Positions 28,106 through 35,684 are shown, counted from the first letter of the stretch. The stretch is DNA of 64,000 nucleotides from Cohnella algarum (GCF_016937515.1 NZ_JAFHKM010000002.1:1483001-1547000); one strand, 5' to 3'. A program made the numbers and translations. The notes: generated from the sequence alone by a model not told the origin.

Positions 28106-28996
28106 TTAGGAAACGTTCACGAGCCCCCGAACGAAGGCCTCGAAATTCGGGGCGAGTCTTGTAATTCGGTACCCGTTCTCTTTATCGACGTAGACAATCT
28201 CGGGCTCCCCGTCGTTGCCGCAGTCGCGGTAGTCCAGCATCACCACGCCGGCCTCGGAAGGACAATCGCAAATGACCACGCCGATTTCGGGGTAGCCTCC
28301 GTTTTCGATCGTGGCCCGGCTGCCCAAATCCCCGCACAGCGAGCGCTTCTTCTTCCGCCCGATTCCCGAAATTCCCGAAATCTCGATAAAGCCGTCGGTC
28401 CCGGAGTCCGATTCGCCCAGCGGATAAAACCGGTTGCGGGGAACGCCCCCGTTCTGTGCCTTCATCATCCGCACGTAAAAAGTTGGCAGCCTGAACACCA
28501 GTTCTTCTTCCACGGAAGCGATCAGTTCGTCGCTCGGCCATTCGGAGCTATAGTCGTTCGCCCGCCCGCCTTCCTCCCAGAAGTCCTTCAAATCGATGCC
28601 GATATCGGCTTTCGCTTCGGCCTTGGGCGCTTTCGCGGGCTTCTTGGGGAGCTTGCTTTCGATCCAGCCCAAAAACTCCAGCGTGTCCTCGTCCCCGGGC
28701 TCCAGCCGGTCGGCCGTTTCAAACGCTTTCCTGGCGTCTTCGTACCGTTCCAAATAATAATAGGCGAGCCCGATGCGGTAATGCCACAGCGGGTCCTCCT
28801 TGCCCTCTCTTTTCACCGACAGGAACTGCTTGACCGCTTCTTCATAGCGTTCCAGATTGTTCAGCGCCCGGCCCAGGTGGCTGGTCAGCGCATAGCCCCG
28901 GCTTTTCGCCGGAATTTCCGTGACGGCTTCCACGATTTTCTCGTATTCTTCTTCCTCGTGCCATTGTTCCAGCTTGTCCAAGAGCTCTTCGCTCAT
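28106..28996 (-). CDS. TPR plus SMI1/KNR4-domain protein
   Basis: 296 residues. The first 120 contain TPR-like helices (HLGRALNNLERYEEAVKQFL, YRIGLAYYYLERYEDARKAF). A charged Lys/Ala linker follows, then an SMI1/KNR4 domain of about 150 residues: FWEEGGRANDYSSEWPSDEL, VEEELVFRLPTFYVRMMKAQ, NGGVPRN, and AGVVMLDYRDCGNDGEPEIVY. SMI1/KNR4 domains are common among immunity proteins against polymorphic toxins, but stand-alone cytosolic forms also exist, and no toxin gene adjoins. Its ATG overlaps the stop of the Crp-like frame in an ATGA, so it is translationally coupled. GGGGGAGG lies upstream. Confidence 0.85.
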   Translation of the reverse strand: MSEELLDKLEQWHEEEEYEKIVEAVTEIPAKSRGYALTSHLGRALNNLERYEEAVKQFLSVKREGKEDPLWHYRIGLAYYYLERYEDARKAFETADRLEPGDEDTLEFLGWIESKLPKKPAKAPKAEAKADIGIDLKDFWEEGGRANDYSSEWPSDELIASVEEELVFRLPTFYVRMMKAQNGGVPRNRFYPLGESDSGTDGFIEISGISGIGRKKKRSLCGDLGSRATIENGGYPEIGVVICDCPSEAGVVMLDYRDCGNDGEPEIVYVDKENGYRITRLAPNFEAFVRGLVNVS

Positions 28997-29550
28997 GCGT
29001 TCAGGCCTCCCCCTCGAACTTCCATTGCTGCCATTATACCATTTCCCGCAGGCCGTCTGGAAATGCCGGCCCTCCGGTTTGTCTCGTCATGCTTTTTCTG
29101 GAAGCGTTCGAAACGGTGTGGTCGCTGGGGCTGGCTTCGGTCGGCTATATCGCCGTTCACCTGGGCCATGCTTTTCTTCCTCGCTTCCAGCTGATCGAAT
29201 CGGGCGTACATGTCCCGCTCGGTTTCCAGAGGTCCGACGACCAGTACGCAATCCTCCAGGCACGTAAAGGTATACTCGGAAGATTTATCGGATTTATGGT
29301 GATTAAAAACCGCGATCGCCTGCTCTTCCGTATAAAAGTTAGAAGTGACCTCTTTGCCCGCTTCGTCGACCGAATGCTGCCGGATGCAACCCTTCAGTAC
29401 GAAAAAACAGGTGTCGGGAATGTCCCCTTGCCGGAGGAGCACCGTCCCTTTCGGATATTCCTCGACCCGGATGGCGTCCACGATCGCCCGCTGCTCCACC
29501 TCGGCAAGCGTCGTGTGCCGGTTCAGGTACTTGAACAATATGCTCTTCAT
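28993..29550 (-). pseudogene. Crp/Fnr-type regulator, C-terminal HTH missing
   Basis: The first 130 residues are a cyclic-nucleotide-binding domain of the Crp/Fnr type: MKSILFKYLNRHTTLAEVEQ, EEYPKGTVLLRQGDIPDTCF, VLKGCIRQHSVDEAGKEVTS. After YARFDQLEARKK the reading becomes Arg/Gln-rich and unlike the family, and no HTH follows in any frame. The plus strand over 29087-29180 reads MLFLEAFETVWSLGLASVGY, which resembles a DUF4386-type membrane protein. The likely history is replacement of the 3' half by foreign sequence. The start overlaps the stop of the MerR gene as ATGA. Confidence 0.6.
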
Positions 29551-30410
29551 GCCGGGCCCCTTTCCTTTGTCCTCTCCATCCACAGCTCGTTGGCCTTTTG
29601 GAGTTTTTCCGCATACGCGCGATAAGACGGGCTCAACGTTTTCATATTGGCGATCAACACCTCGTCATAACCGCTGCTTTTCCGGAATTCCGACAATGCC
29701 TGCCGCAGCTTGTATGCCGGAGTCGTCTTAAACGCATCCGAAGACAGGAACTTCATGTACTCTTCCATGTTCTTTCGATTGTCGGTCATGTAGCCTTCGG
29801 GATTTTCGACGGCGTTGTGCAGCGTGCCGGTTATGTGATCGATGTCCTCGGTCCGCATGAGCGAAACATGCTCCAAATCCCTTTCGAGTTCATCCGGGAT
29901 CTTCAGGTTGTCGAGGAAATCGACGATTTCGGCGTATGCTTTTTCTTGTTCGGCGGTTTCCGCTTTCCCGTCCAAAAACCGGCCGAAATGGATCGACAGG
30001 AACGTGCCGTACGAGCCCGGAAAAGACAGCGCCAGTTTTTCCTTAAGGGCAAGCATGCGGTCCAGACCGGTCCGAATTTCTTCCATTGCTTTATCGATAT
30101 TATAATTTCGGATTAACTGCTCGATTCCTTTTTGTTGTTCGCTTATTCTCTGCTTTTTTAAATCCGTCAGGTATTCGTATTTGGATAAGGTTAACGGCTT
30201 GTTCTCGCTTGCAAGCACGTCTTTTATCTCCGAAACGCCCAGCCCCAATTTCCGGAGGACGGCGATTTCCTTCAGCAGGGACACCTCCTCATCGCGATAA
30301 TTCCGGTACCCGCTATCTCCGACCTCCGGATGCAAGAGTCCCTGCTTTTCGTAATATTCTACCGCCTTCTTGGTAAGCGAGCATTTTTGGCATACTTCGT
30401 GAATCAGCAT
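29547..30410 (-). CDS. MerR-family regulator with TipAS-like domain
   Basis: 287 residues from the ATG at 30410, with GAGGTG upstream. The N-terminal MerR HTH is clear: CSLTKKAVEYYEKQGLLHPE, GYRNYRDEEVSLLKEIAVLR, LGLGVSEIKDVLASE. A coiled-coil (LTDLKKQRISEQQKGIEQLI) and an all-helical C-terminal ligand domain follow (YMTDNRKNMEEYMKFL, SPSYRAYAEKLQKANELWME), as in TipA-type sensors of hydrophobic or peptide drugs. Its stop overlaps the start of the Crp-like gene in ATGA. Effector unknown. Confidence 0.85.
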   Translation of the reverse strand: MLIHEVCQKCSLTKKAVEYYEKQGLLHPEVGDSGYRNYRDEEVSLLKEIAVLRKLGLGVSEIKDVLASENKPLTLSKYEYLTDLKKQRISEQQKGIEQLIRNYNIDKAMEEIRTGLDRMLALKEKLALSFPGSYGTFLSIHFGRFLDGKAETAEQEKAYAEIVDFLDNLKIPDELERDLEHVSLMRTEDIDHITGTLHNAVENPEGYMTDNRKNMEEYMKFLSSDAFKTTPAYKLRQALSEFRKSSGYDEVLIANMKTLSPSYRAYAEKLQKANELWMERTKERGPA

Positions 30411-30544
30411 CGCGATCACCTCGAAACCATCATAAACTCATCCCCAAGGCGGCAGTCAAGGAGAAATCATTCCGGACCGTCAAGCGCAAGCGTCTCAAGC
30501 AGGCCCGAACCTGCTTTCAATTGCCAACGATGAGGACCCGCTTC

Positions 30545-30670
30545 CGTCAGGAAGTTCCGCAAACAGTTTTGTATGATATTTCATACAAAAACCCTTCATT
30601 TACGGCTTACGCGGTGACTTTTGTACGATTTTTCATACAGAATAGCCTCGTCAGGCGATTCCGTTAACAG
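30545..30670. repeat. Second family B palindrome pair with flanking direct repeats
   Basis: TTGTATGATATTTCATACAA (30569-30588) and TTGTACGATTTTTCATACAG (30621-30640) are 52 bp apart. They lie between two imperfect copies of a 22-bp direct repeat (30545-30566 and 30649-30670, 17 of 22 identical, beginning CGTCAGG), 104 bp apart. Apart from this the 395-bp gap between MerR and RadC genes shows nothing clear. Confidence 0.7.
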
Positions 30671-30805
30671 TATTTTCGTGCATACCTCCGCCATCTGCCG
30701 TTCGTTTATGTTTACGAATGAGGCAACTTCCGAATTGGCCAATTGGAGGAGTAGACAAAAAATACGTCTTCATTCACCGTGAAAACGTACTGGTTAACCT
30801 ATAAA

Positions 30806-31348
30806 TCAAAACCCGCCCCGAAAAAGCGGGACCGTCTTCATGACGCCGTATTCCCGCAAGCTCAAGTAATCGTCGTCCGCCCCGAGAATCAGATGATCGA
30901 GCAGCTGGATGCCCAACAGCTCCCCGGCCTGGGCGAGCCGGTGCGTCACCTTCACGTCCTCCGGGCTCGGGTCCGGATCTCCGCTCGGATGCCAGTGGGC
31001 GCAAATGATGGAGGCGGCGTTGGCCAGAATCGCCGTTTTGTACACTTCCCTCGGATGGATCAGCATGCTGTCGAGGGTGCCGATGGCAATGACCTGAAGC
31101 GCGGTCGGCCGATTTTTGATGTCGAGGCAAAGCAGCACGAACAGCTCCCGGTCCGACTCCGAGCCGATAAACCGGCGGAACAGACGGTGGGCTTCTTCCG
31201 GGGATTCGATCTTGGACAGAGCCAGAATGCTCTTTTCCCTGATCAGCTTCAAATTGACGATATCGACTCGTTTTAGTGGCGCATACTCTTCCTGCTGCAC
31301 GGCAACCTCCCGCATCGTAACGTGTCCGTTCTCTTCACTCTTCGGCAT
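30806..31348 (-). CDS. RadC-family JAB-domain protein
   Basis: 180 residues. The JAMM metal-binding motif is intact: HWHPSGDPDPSPED, with upstream VLLCLDIKNRPTALQVIAIG and GTLDSMLIHPREVYKTAI, and a final LDHLILGADDDYLSLREYGV. RadC-like proteins lack a proven repair role and are frequent on mobile elements. The N-terminal HhH domain of full-length RadC is absent. Its ATG overlaps the end of the small HTH gene, and the stop lies in a GC hairpin (30808-30830) that could end transcription. This pair diverges from an XRE repressor gene. Confidence 0.85.
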   Translation of the reverse strand: MPKSEENGHVTMREVAVQQEEYAPLKRVDIVNLKLIREKSILALSKIESPEEAHRLFRRFIGSESDRELFVLLCLDIKNRPTALQVIAIGTLDSMLIHPREVYKTAILANAASIICAHWHPSGDPDPSPEDVKVTHRLAQAGELLGIQLLDHLILGADDDYLSLREYGVMKTVPLFRGGF

Positions 31349-31529
31349 CCAGATTCAGAAGCTCCGCCACCTTGGCCCGGTACTTGTTCCCTTTTCCGCC
31401 GATGAGCCGCGAAAGGCCGTATTCCGGAATGCCGTGCCGCTGGCAAAACGTCTTTTGGTTGACTTGCATTTCCGCCAGTTTTCTCTTGATGGCCCAACCG
31501 AAGCTGCTAATGGGTTGCTTTCGCTGCAC
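31335..31529 (-). CDS. Small HTH DNA-binding protein (Cro/XRE-like)
   Basis: 64 residues from a GTG at 31529 preceded by GGGGGG six bases away; an in-frame start at 31556 is also possible. The core WAIKRKLAEMQVNQKTFCQR-HGIPEYGLSRLIGGKGNKYR is a short XRE-like HTH. The end overlaps the RadC start by 14 bases. With the divergent XRE gene it resembles a phage-type Cro/CI pair. It is transcribed from the promoter at 31604-31632. Confidence 0.65.
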   Translation of the reverse strand: MQRKQPISSFGWAIKRKLAEMQVNQKTFCQRHGIPEYGLSRLIGGKGNKYRAKVAELLNLDAEE

Positions 31530-31580
31530 AAGCTTCCCCCCATATTCCATCATCAAGATCGGAATGTGCTATAATTTACA

Positions 31581-31595
31581 TGCAATCGGATTGCA
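31581..31595. promoter_or_regulatory. Palindromic operator TGCAATCGGATTGCA (copy 1)
   Basis: A 15-bp palindrome (17 bp with its flanking A and T) just downstream of the -10 box of the minus-strand promoter, over its expected start point. An identical copy lies inside the XRE gene at 31973-31987. Confidence 0.7.
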
Positions 31596-31603
31596 TATCT
31601 TTC

Positions 31604-31632
31604 ATTATAGACGCATATGCGCCTATTTTCAA
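31604..31632 (-). promoter_or_regulatory. Promoter of the HTH-RadC operon
   Basis: On the minus strand TTGAAA (31627-31632) and TATAAT (31604-31609) are separated by exactly 17 bp. The spacer contains the palindrome CGCATATGCG (31612-31621), a likely repressor site. A third palindrome, GCGCC-aaatt-AGGCG (31651-31665), lies between it and the XRE gene. Confidence 0.75.
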
Positions 31633-31695
31633 TCATTTTTTGTCGAAAATGCGCCAAATTAGGCGATTTATATCTGCGGCTTCGAGGTGTGATAG

Positions 31696-32076
31696 ATGAG
31701 CGAAAAATTGAACGCGCACGGGATGCGGATCGCAAGGCGCATCGAGTACGTGCTTGAAAAACGCGGCATCAAGAAAAGCGAGCTCGCCGCACAAACCGGC
31801 GTGAGCACGGGCAATCTGGGCGACTGGAAACGGGGAAAGTCGGCGCCCGGCGCAATTGCGCTGATCGAGATTTCGAAGTTTTTGGGGGTCAGCGTCGACT
31901 GGCTGCTGGCGGAAGGCGAGCCGTCTTACGAGCTGAAGGAGGGGAGTCCCGCTTATTTTTTTGGCGAAAAATTGCAATCGGATTGCAGCGACGCCGATCT
32001 GACCGACGAAGAGCGGAGCTTCATCCGGGAGTACATCGAATTCGCCAGGCATCGGAGACAACGCGGGAAAAACTAA
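31696..32076 (+). CDS. XRE-family transcriptional repressor
   Basis: 126 residues. The N-terminal lambda-repressor-like HTH reads RIARRIEYVLEKRGIKKSEL, AAQTGVSTGNLGDWKRGKSA and ISKFLGVSVDWLLAEGE. The C-terminal part is short and acidic, without a LexA-type protease domain. It is divergent from the HTH-RadC operon over a 140-bp region with three palindromes, so it probably controls that operon and itself. A copy of the TGCAATCGGATTGCA palindrome lies within its own coding sequence. GAGGTG precedes the start. Confidence 0.88.
   Translation: MSEKLNAHGMRIARRIEYVLEKRGIKKSELAAQTGVSTGNLGDWKRGKSAPGAIALIEISKFLGVSVDWLLAEGEPSYELKEGSPAYFFGEKLQSDCSDADLTDEERSFIREYIEFARHRRQRGKN
31973..31987. promoter_or_regulatory. 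Palindromic operator TGCAATCGGATTGCA (copy 2, inside XRE gene)
   Basis: Identical over 15 bp to 31581-31595 and 392 bp from it. In the XRE frame it encodes the stretch around LQSDCSD. Its placement suggests an auxiliary operator able to loop with the promoter copy. Confidence 0.6.
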
Positions 32077-32113
32077 GCGAAGCCGAAGCCTGCCGGCGCA
32101 GGCCGACTTCGCT
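32075..32113 (+). terminator. Hairpin after the XRE gene
   Basis: AGCGAAG pairs with CTTCGCT and encloses a second stem GCCTGC/GCAGGC. It follows the XRE stop directly. There is no U-run, so termination is uncertain. Confidence 0.4.
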
Positions 32114-32259
32114 ATTCAAGCGGATCAGCGCCGCCCGTGCAGGATCGGCTTTTCCATGTACAAGGCTCTATTTATTTTACACGAAAAACCGTCCCGCAAA
32201 TGAAAAAAGCCGCTCTTGACGAGGGCTTGTTTACGGATCGGGATCCGGCCGGCCTGCTG

Positions 32260-33114
32260 CTATTCGTACTGGGCGGCAAGAAACGCCAGCACTTCGGCCT
32301 GAAGCCGTTCATGGAACCGTTCCCGGTCAAAACCGGGAGGATCCTGGGCCGGAAGAAACCCGGGGACGGCCATGGATTCCGGAAAAGGACTCAGAAAGGA
32401 AAAATGGCCCGCGTTTTCGATCGTCCGGTAATGAACTTTGCGGGGATCGGCTACCCCATTAACGACAATTTGCGCGTGAAAAGGGGGCGTATACGGGTCC
32501 CGCTCCGCATCCAGCATGAGAATGGGAAGGTCCACCGCCCGCAGCGCCCCCTCATCGCGAAACCAGACGGATGCCGGGGCCAGCAGCACCAGCGACCGGA
32601 TTCGGGGATCGGGCGTTACCTCGATCGCCTGCGGCGTACCGTCCGGCGTTTCATGCGGGAAAGCCCTTGGCAAGCCGCCCGCCGCCGCAAGCGCCGTGTA
32701 CCCTCCCATCGAATGCCCGATGACGGACGCGGCATCCGGCACAAGCTTCCCGCGGAACGCGTCCTGCCCGAAAACCCAATCGATCGCCATCCGGAGATGC
32801 CTCGGCCGATACGCGAGATTGCGGGCCGTCCCTTCCAGGCTGTTATCGTTCCGATTATTGTACGGGTGCTCCGGCATGCCGACGACGAAGCCGTTGCGCG
32901 CCAAGTGCCGGGCCAGCGTCCGGTAGACGAGCGGCGAGCCGCCCGTGCCGTGCGAGAGGATCGCAAGGGGGAACCGGCCTTCCGCCGGTTCGGCGCCCCT
33001 CGCCAGCTCCAGCGCATACGGCCCCAGCCGGTCGGGCCGTTCCGCCGAGGCGGCCGGGTACAGGACCGTCCTTATGTATTGTATATCGATATAATCGTAT
33101 ACTATAATGAACAA
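32260..33114 (-). CDS. Alpha/beta hydrolase, platelet-activating-factor acetylhydrolase-like
   Basis: About 285 residues. An early RTVLYPAASAERPDRLGPY, then FPLAILSHGTGGSPLVYRTL, the nucleophile elbow VIGHSMGGYTAL, the acid region LPILMLDAERDPYTP and the late histidine in ENAGHFSFLSPFPESM make a complete Ser-Asp-His enzyme. The frame has no ATG near the expected start. TTG 33114 fits length but has a poor ribosome site, and the frame stays open further upstream, so the start is uncertain. It diverges from the XRE-cupin regulator over an AT-rich promoter region, so that regulator may control it. Substrate unknown. Confidence 0.82.
   Translation of the reverse strand: MFIIVYDYIDIQYIRTVLYPAASAERPDRLGPYALELARGAEPAEGRFPLAILSHGTGGSPLVYRTLARHLARNGFVVGMPEHPYNNRNDNSLEGTARNLAYRPRHLRMAIDWVFGQDAFRGKLVPDAASVIGHSMGGYTALAAAGGLPRAFPHETPDGTPQAIEVTPDPRIRSLVLLAPASVWFRDEGALRAVDLPILMLDAERDPYTPPFHAQIVVNGVADPRKVHYRTIENAGHFSFLSPFPESMAVPGFLPAQDPPGFDRERFHERLQAEVLAFLAAQYE
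33079..33108 (+). promoter_or_regulatory. Promoter of the XRE-cupin gene with spacer palindrome
   Basis: TTGTAT (33079-33084) and TATAAT (33103-33108) are 18 bp apart. The perfect palindrome TATATCGATATA (33082-33093) lies across the -35 and spacer, a good position for autoregulation by the XRE-cupin protein or control of the divergent hydrolase. Confidence 0.65.
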
Positions 33115-33132
33115 AAGGGGCGATTTTTTCCC

Positions 33133-33696
33133 ATGGATCCCATCCATATCCGCATCGGGCACAACCTGCAAAAGATCCGGAAACAAAAAGGGCTCAGCCT
33201 GGACAGAGCGGCTCAACTGACGAAGGTGAGCAAGAGCATGCTTCACCAGATTGAACGCGGAGACATTCAGCCGACGGTGACGACCGTCTGGAAAATCGCG
33301 ACCGGGCTGCATGCTTCATTCTCCGATTTTCTCAAGGACGACGAAACGTCGGTGTCCGTCGTGACGCCCAAGGACGAGCCCGACATCACCGAGGACAACG
33401 GGAAATGCAAGCTGTACTTGCTGTTCCCGTTCGACCCGCAAACCCGCTTCGAAATGTTCACGATCGTTCTCGATCCCGGAGGCAGCTATCTTTCTTCCCC
33501 GCATAACGAGGGCGTTCACGAGTACATTACGGTGACGTCCGGCGACTTCCGGATCGAGATCCAGGATCGGACCTATACGCTGGGCGAAGGCCAGTCCATC
33601 CGGTTCGCCGGCCATGTGCCGCATCGCTATGAGAACCCTTCCGGGGAAAAAACGATCCTGCACGTCACCATGCACTATGCCGAACGGCAGGGATGA
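33133..33696 (+). CDS. XRE-cupin transcriptional regulator
   Basis: 187 residues. HTH at residues 5-60 (IGHNLQKIRKQKGLSLDRAA, SKSMLHQIERGDIQPTVTTV) and a C-terminal RmlC-like cupin at about 110-185 (PHNEGVHEYITVTSGDFRIE, GEGQSIRFAGHVPHRYENPS). In this class the cupin senses a small molecule and sets DNA binding. It has AAGGGG before the ATG. The codons after its TGA stay in frame through a hexanucleotide repeat to the ybaK-like gene, so a His-Asp tail may once have followed. Confidence 0.9.
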   Translation: MDPIHIRIGHNLQKIRKQKGLSLDRAAQLTKVSKSMLHQIERGDIQPTVTTVWKIATGLHASFSDFLKDDETSVSVVTPKDEPDITEDNGKCKLYLLFPFDPQTRFEMFTIVLDPGGSYLSSPHNEGVHEYITVTSGDFRIEIQDRTYTLGEGQSIRFAGHVPHRYENPSGEKTILHVTMHYAERQG

Positions 33697-33708
33697 AGCC
33701 GCCGCCAC

Positions 33709-33774
33709 GACCATGACCATGACCATGACCATGACCATGACCATGACCATGACCATGACCATGACCAAGGAGGA
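33709..33774 (+). repeat. Hexanucleotide microsatellite (GACCAT)11
   Basis: Eleven perfect GACCAT units, followed by GACCAA, between the XRE-cupin stop and the AAGGAGG of the YbaK gene. In the frame shared by both genes it would encode (Asp-His)n. Confidence 0.95.
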
Positions 33775-33783
33775 ACGTACGCC

Positions 33784-34263
33784 ATGAATTCCATGCTGAA
33801 CGAAAGCGCGCAGCGGGTGCAGGACTTGCTGCAGCGGCTCGGGCACCCCAACCGGGTCGTCGTCCTGCCGGACAGCGCCCGCACGGCTCAGGAAGCCGCC
33901 GACGCGATCGGCTGCGACGTCGCGCAGATCGCCAAATCGATTATTTTCCGGATGAAGGAGTCGGATAAGCCCTTATTGGTCGTTGCCAGCGGAGTCAACC
34001 GCGTCAACGAGAAGCGGGTTTCCGAGGCGGTGCGGGAGACGCTCGGCAAAGCCGACGCCGATTTCGTCCGCGAGCGGACCGGGTTTGTCATTGGCGGAGT
34101 TGCGCCGCTGGGACATACGGAGCCGGTTCGGACGCTGATCGACGAGGATTTGTTCCGGTTCGAGACGTTGTGGGCCGCCGCGGGTCACCCGAAAGCCGTC
34201 TTCGAATTGACGCCCCGGCAACTCGCCGACATGACGCAGGGGCAGGTGCTGGCGATTAAATAG
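33784..34263 (+). CDS. YbaK/EbsC-family aminoacyl-tRNA deacylase-like protein
   Basis: 159 residues of a YbaK/ProX fold: ARTAQEAADAIGCDVAQIAK, SIIFRMKESDKPLLVVASGV, GFVIGGVAPLGHTEPVRTLI and the final ELTPRQLADMTQGQVLAI. The Lys in QIAKS is the residue used by Cys-tRNA(Pro)/Pro-type editing factors. It probably clears mischarged tRNA; specificity cannot be told. The ribosome site AAGGAGG lies directly after the GACCAT repeat, so repeat length may affect its translation. Confidence 0.88.
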   Translation: MNSMLNESAQRVQDLLQRLGHPNRVVVLPDSARTAQEAADAIGCDVAQIAKSIIFRMKESDKPLLVVASGVNRVNEKRVSEAVRETLGKADADFVRERTGFVIGGVAPLGHTEPVRTLIDEDLFRFETLWAAAGHPKAVFELTPRQLADMTQGQVLAIK

Positions 34264-34326
34264 GGGTTCACCCAGCCGATCTTCCGACCGATAAATAAGG
34301 AAAAGTAGTCATAAGGAGATCGCGAA

Positions 34327-35475
34327 ATGAGGATAAGAAAGGTTGGGCTGGCGGCTGTCACGGCAGCCCTGTTGACGATGGCGGCCGTTTCGCCGGCAGC
34401 GGCGGAGGCCAAGGCGAAAACGTACGGTTATCTGGATCCGGCGTCCGGCCAGACGTTCGTGCCGATCCGGTTTTTCAGCGAGCAGAGCGGGGCGTCGGTC
34501 GCATGGGACGGCACCGCCAAGCAGGTGACGATCGTACGGGACGACGTGCAGGTGAAGCTGGGCGTCAGCCGGAAAACCGCGGAGGTCAACGGCGAGAAGC
34601 GGGAGCTGAGCGCGTCGCCCTTTACGGACGAAGGCGTCGCCTACGTGCCGCTCCGCTTCGTTGCCGAGGCGCTGGGAATGAACGCCAAGTGGAACTCGTC
34701 GCTCGCCTCGGTCGAGCTGCGGCGAGAAAACGGAGTCGCGAAGCTGCCGATCATCGAACGGGGCTCCAAGGCAGCCGTCCGGGAGCCGTTCGAGCGGCAG
34801 ACCCGCTCCTTCCGCGTCGGGTCACGGACGATCGAAGCCGAGCTGCTCTACGTCTCGCTGCTCGCTCCACGAGTCGATCTGTCCGTCGCGCTCGCGGGCG
34901 GCGAAGTCGGCAAGACGGAGGAGCTGAAGGCCATCGCAAACCGGGTGGGCGGGACCGCCGCCGTGAACGGCACGTTTTTCGATGCGTATACGGATTCCGC
35001 CTTGAAAAACCCGTACGGCTACGTCGCGAGCGGCGGGGACATCGTCTGGAAGGCGTCCGGGGACAAGCGGACGGTCTTTCTGTTCGACGCGAACGACAAC
35101 GTGGAGTTCGTGAACGGAGCGGACTTCCCGGAGCGGTTCGGACGGGGCGACGTTGAGGGAGCGCTGCAGGCCGGGCCTCGCCTCGTACGGGACGGCAAGG
35201 TGGAGCTGAACGTAGAGGACGAAGGTTTCAAGGATCCGAAAATATTGACCGGCGGCGGCGCGCGAACCGCGATCGGCGTCACGCGCGACCATCGGCTCGT
35301 TCTGGCGACGGTGCCGGGCGCGACCATTCCCCAGCTGGCCGAGATCATGAGGCAGGCCGGCGCCCTGCAGGCGATGAACCTCGACGGCGGCGCCTCCAGC
35401 GGTCTGTATTACGACGGCAAGTACGTGACGAAGCCGGGCCGTCCGATCGGCAACGCGCTGGTTGTGTCGGAGTAA
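34327..35475 (+). CDS. Copper-amine-oxidase-N-type domain plus phosphodiester glycosidase (NAGPA)
   Basis: 382 residues. Signal peptide (VGLAAVTAALLTMAAVSPAA). Residues about 35-125 hold two stalk repeats of the copper amine oxidase N-terminal type, here wall- or glycan-associated (FVPIRFFSEQSGASVAWDGT; AYVPLRFVAEALGMNAKWNS). From about 160 on is an NAGPA domain: GTAAVNGTFFDAYTDSALKN, ALQAGPRLVRDGKVE, RTAIGVTRDHRLVLATVPG and MNLDGGASSGLYYDGKY. It is the second member of this family in the window but secreted rather than membrane-anchored. AAGGAGATCG precedes the start. Confidence 0.9.
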   Translation: MRIRKVGLAAVTAALLTMAAVSPAAAEAKAKTYGYLDPASGQTFVPIRFFSEQSGASVAWDGTAKQVTIVRDDVQVKLGVSRKTAEVNGEKRELSASPFTDEGVAYVPLRFVAEALGMNAKWNSSLASVELRRENGVAKLPIIERGSKAAVREPFERQTRSFRVGSRTIEAELLYVSLLAPRVDLSVALAGGEVGKTEELKAIANRVGGTAAVNGTFFDAYTDSALKNPYGYVASGGDIVWKASGDKRTVFLFDANDNVEFVNGADFPERFGRGDVEGALQAGPRLVRDGKVELNVEDEGFKDPKILTGGGARTAIGVTRDHRLVLATVPGATIPQLAEIMRQAGALQAMNLDGGASSGLYYDGKYVTKPGRPIGNALVVSE

Positions 35476-35648
35476 GGACAAGGAGCAGGCAGGCTCAAGC
35501 CGCGCCCGTCAAAGCCGATCGCATTGGGGCGGCGGGTGCGGGGGATGCCATGCGAGATGGCCGCATCCTCAAAATCTGTCTATCCAAAACTGAGAAAACG
35601 TCCATTGCGCCCCGCCGCCTCCGAGGGTAAGATGTTAATCGACTCATT

Positions 35649-35663
35649 TGAGAACGATTATCA
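35649..35663 (+). promoter_or_regulatory. Fur box
   Basis: TGAGAACGATTATCA matches the 7-1-7 Fur pattern TGATAATnATTATCA at 12 of 14 positions. It lies about 20 bp before the start of a siderophore-binding-protein remnant, so iron repression is expected. Confidence 0.75.
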
Positions 35664-35684
35664 TCGCAAGGAGAGATTCGCCCG

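Noticed and set aside
33675..33884. Minus-strand frame of alternating Met-Val or Trp-Ser
   Set aside because: Product of reading the GACCAT repeat in reverse.
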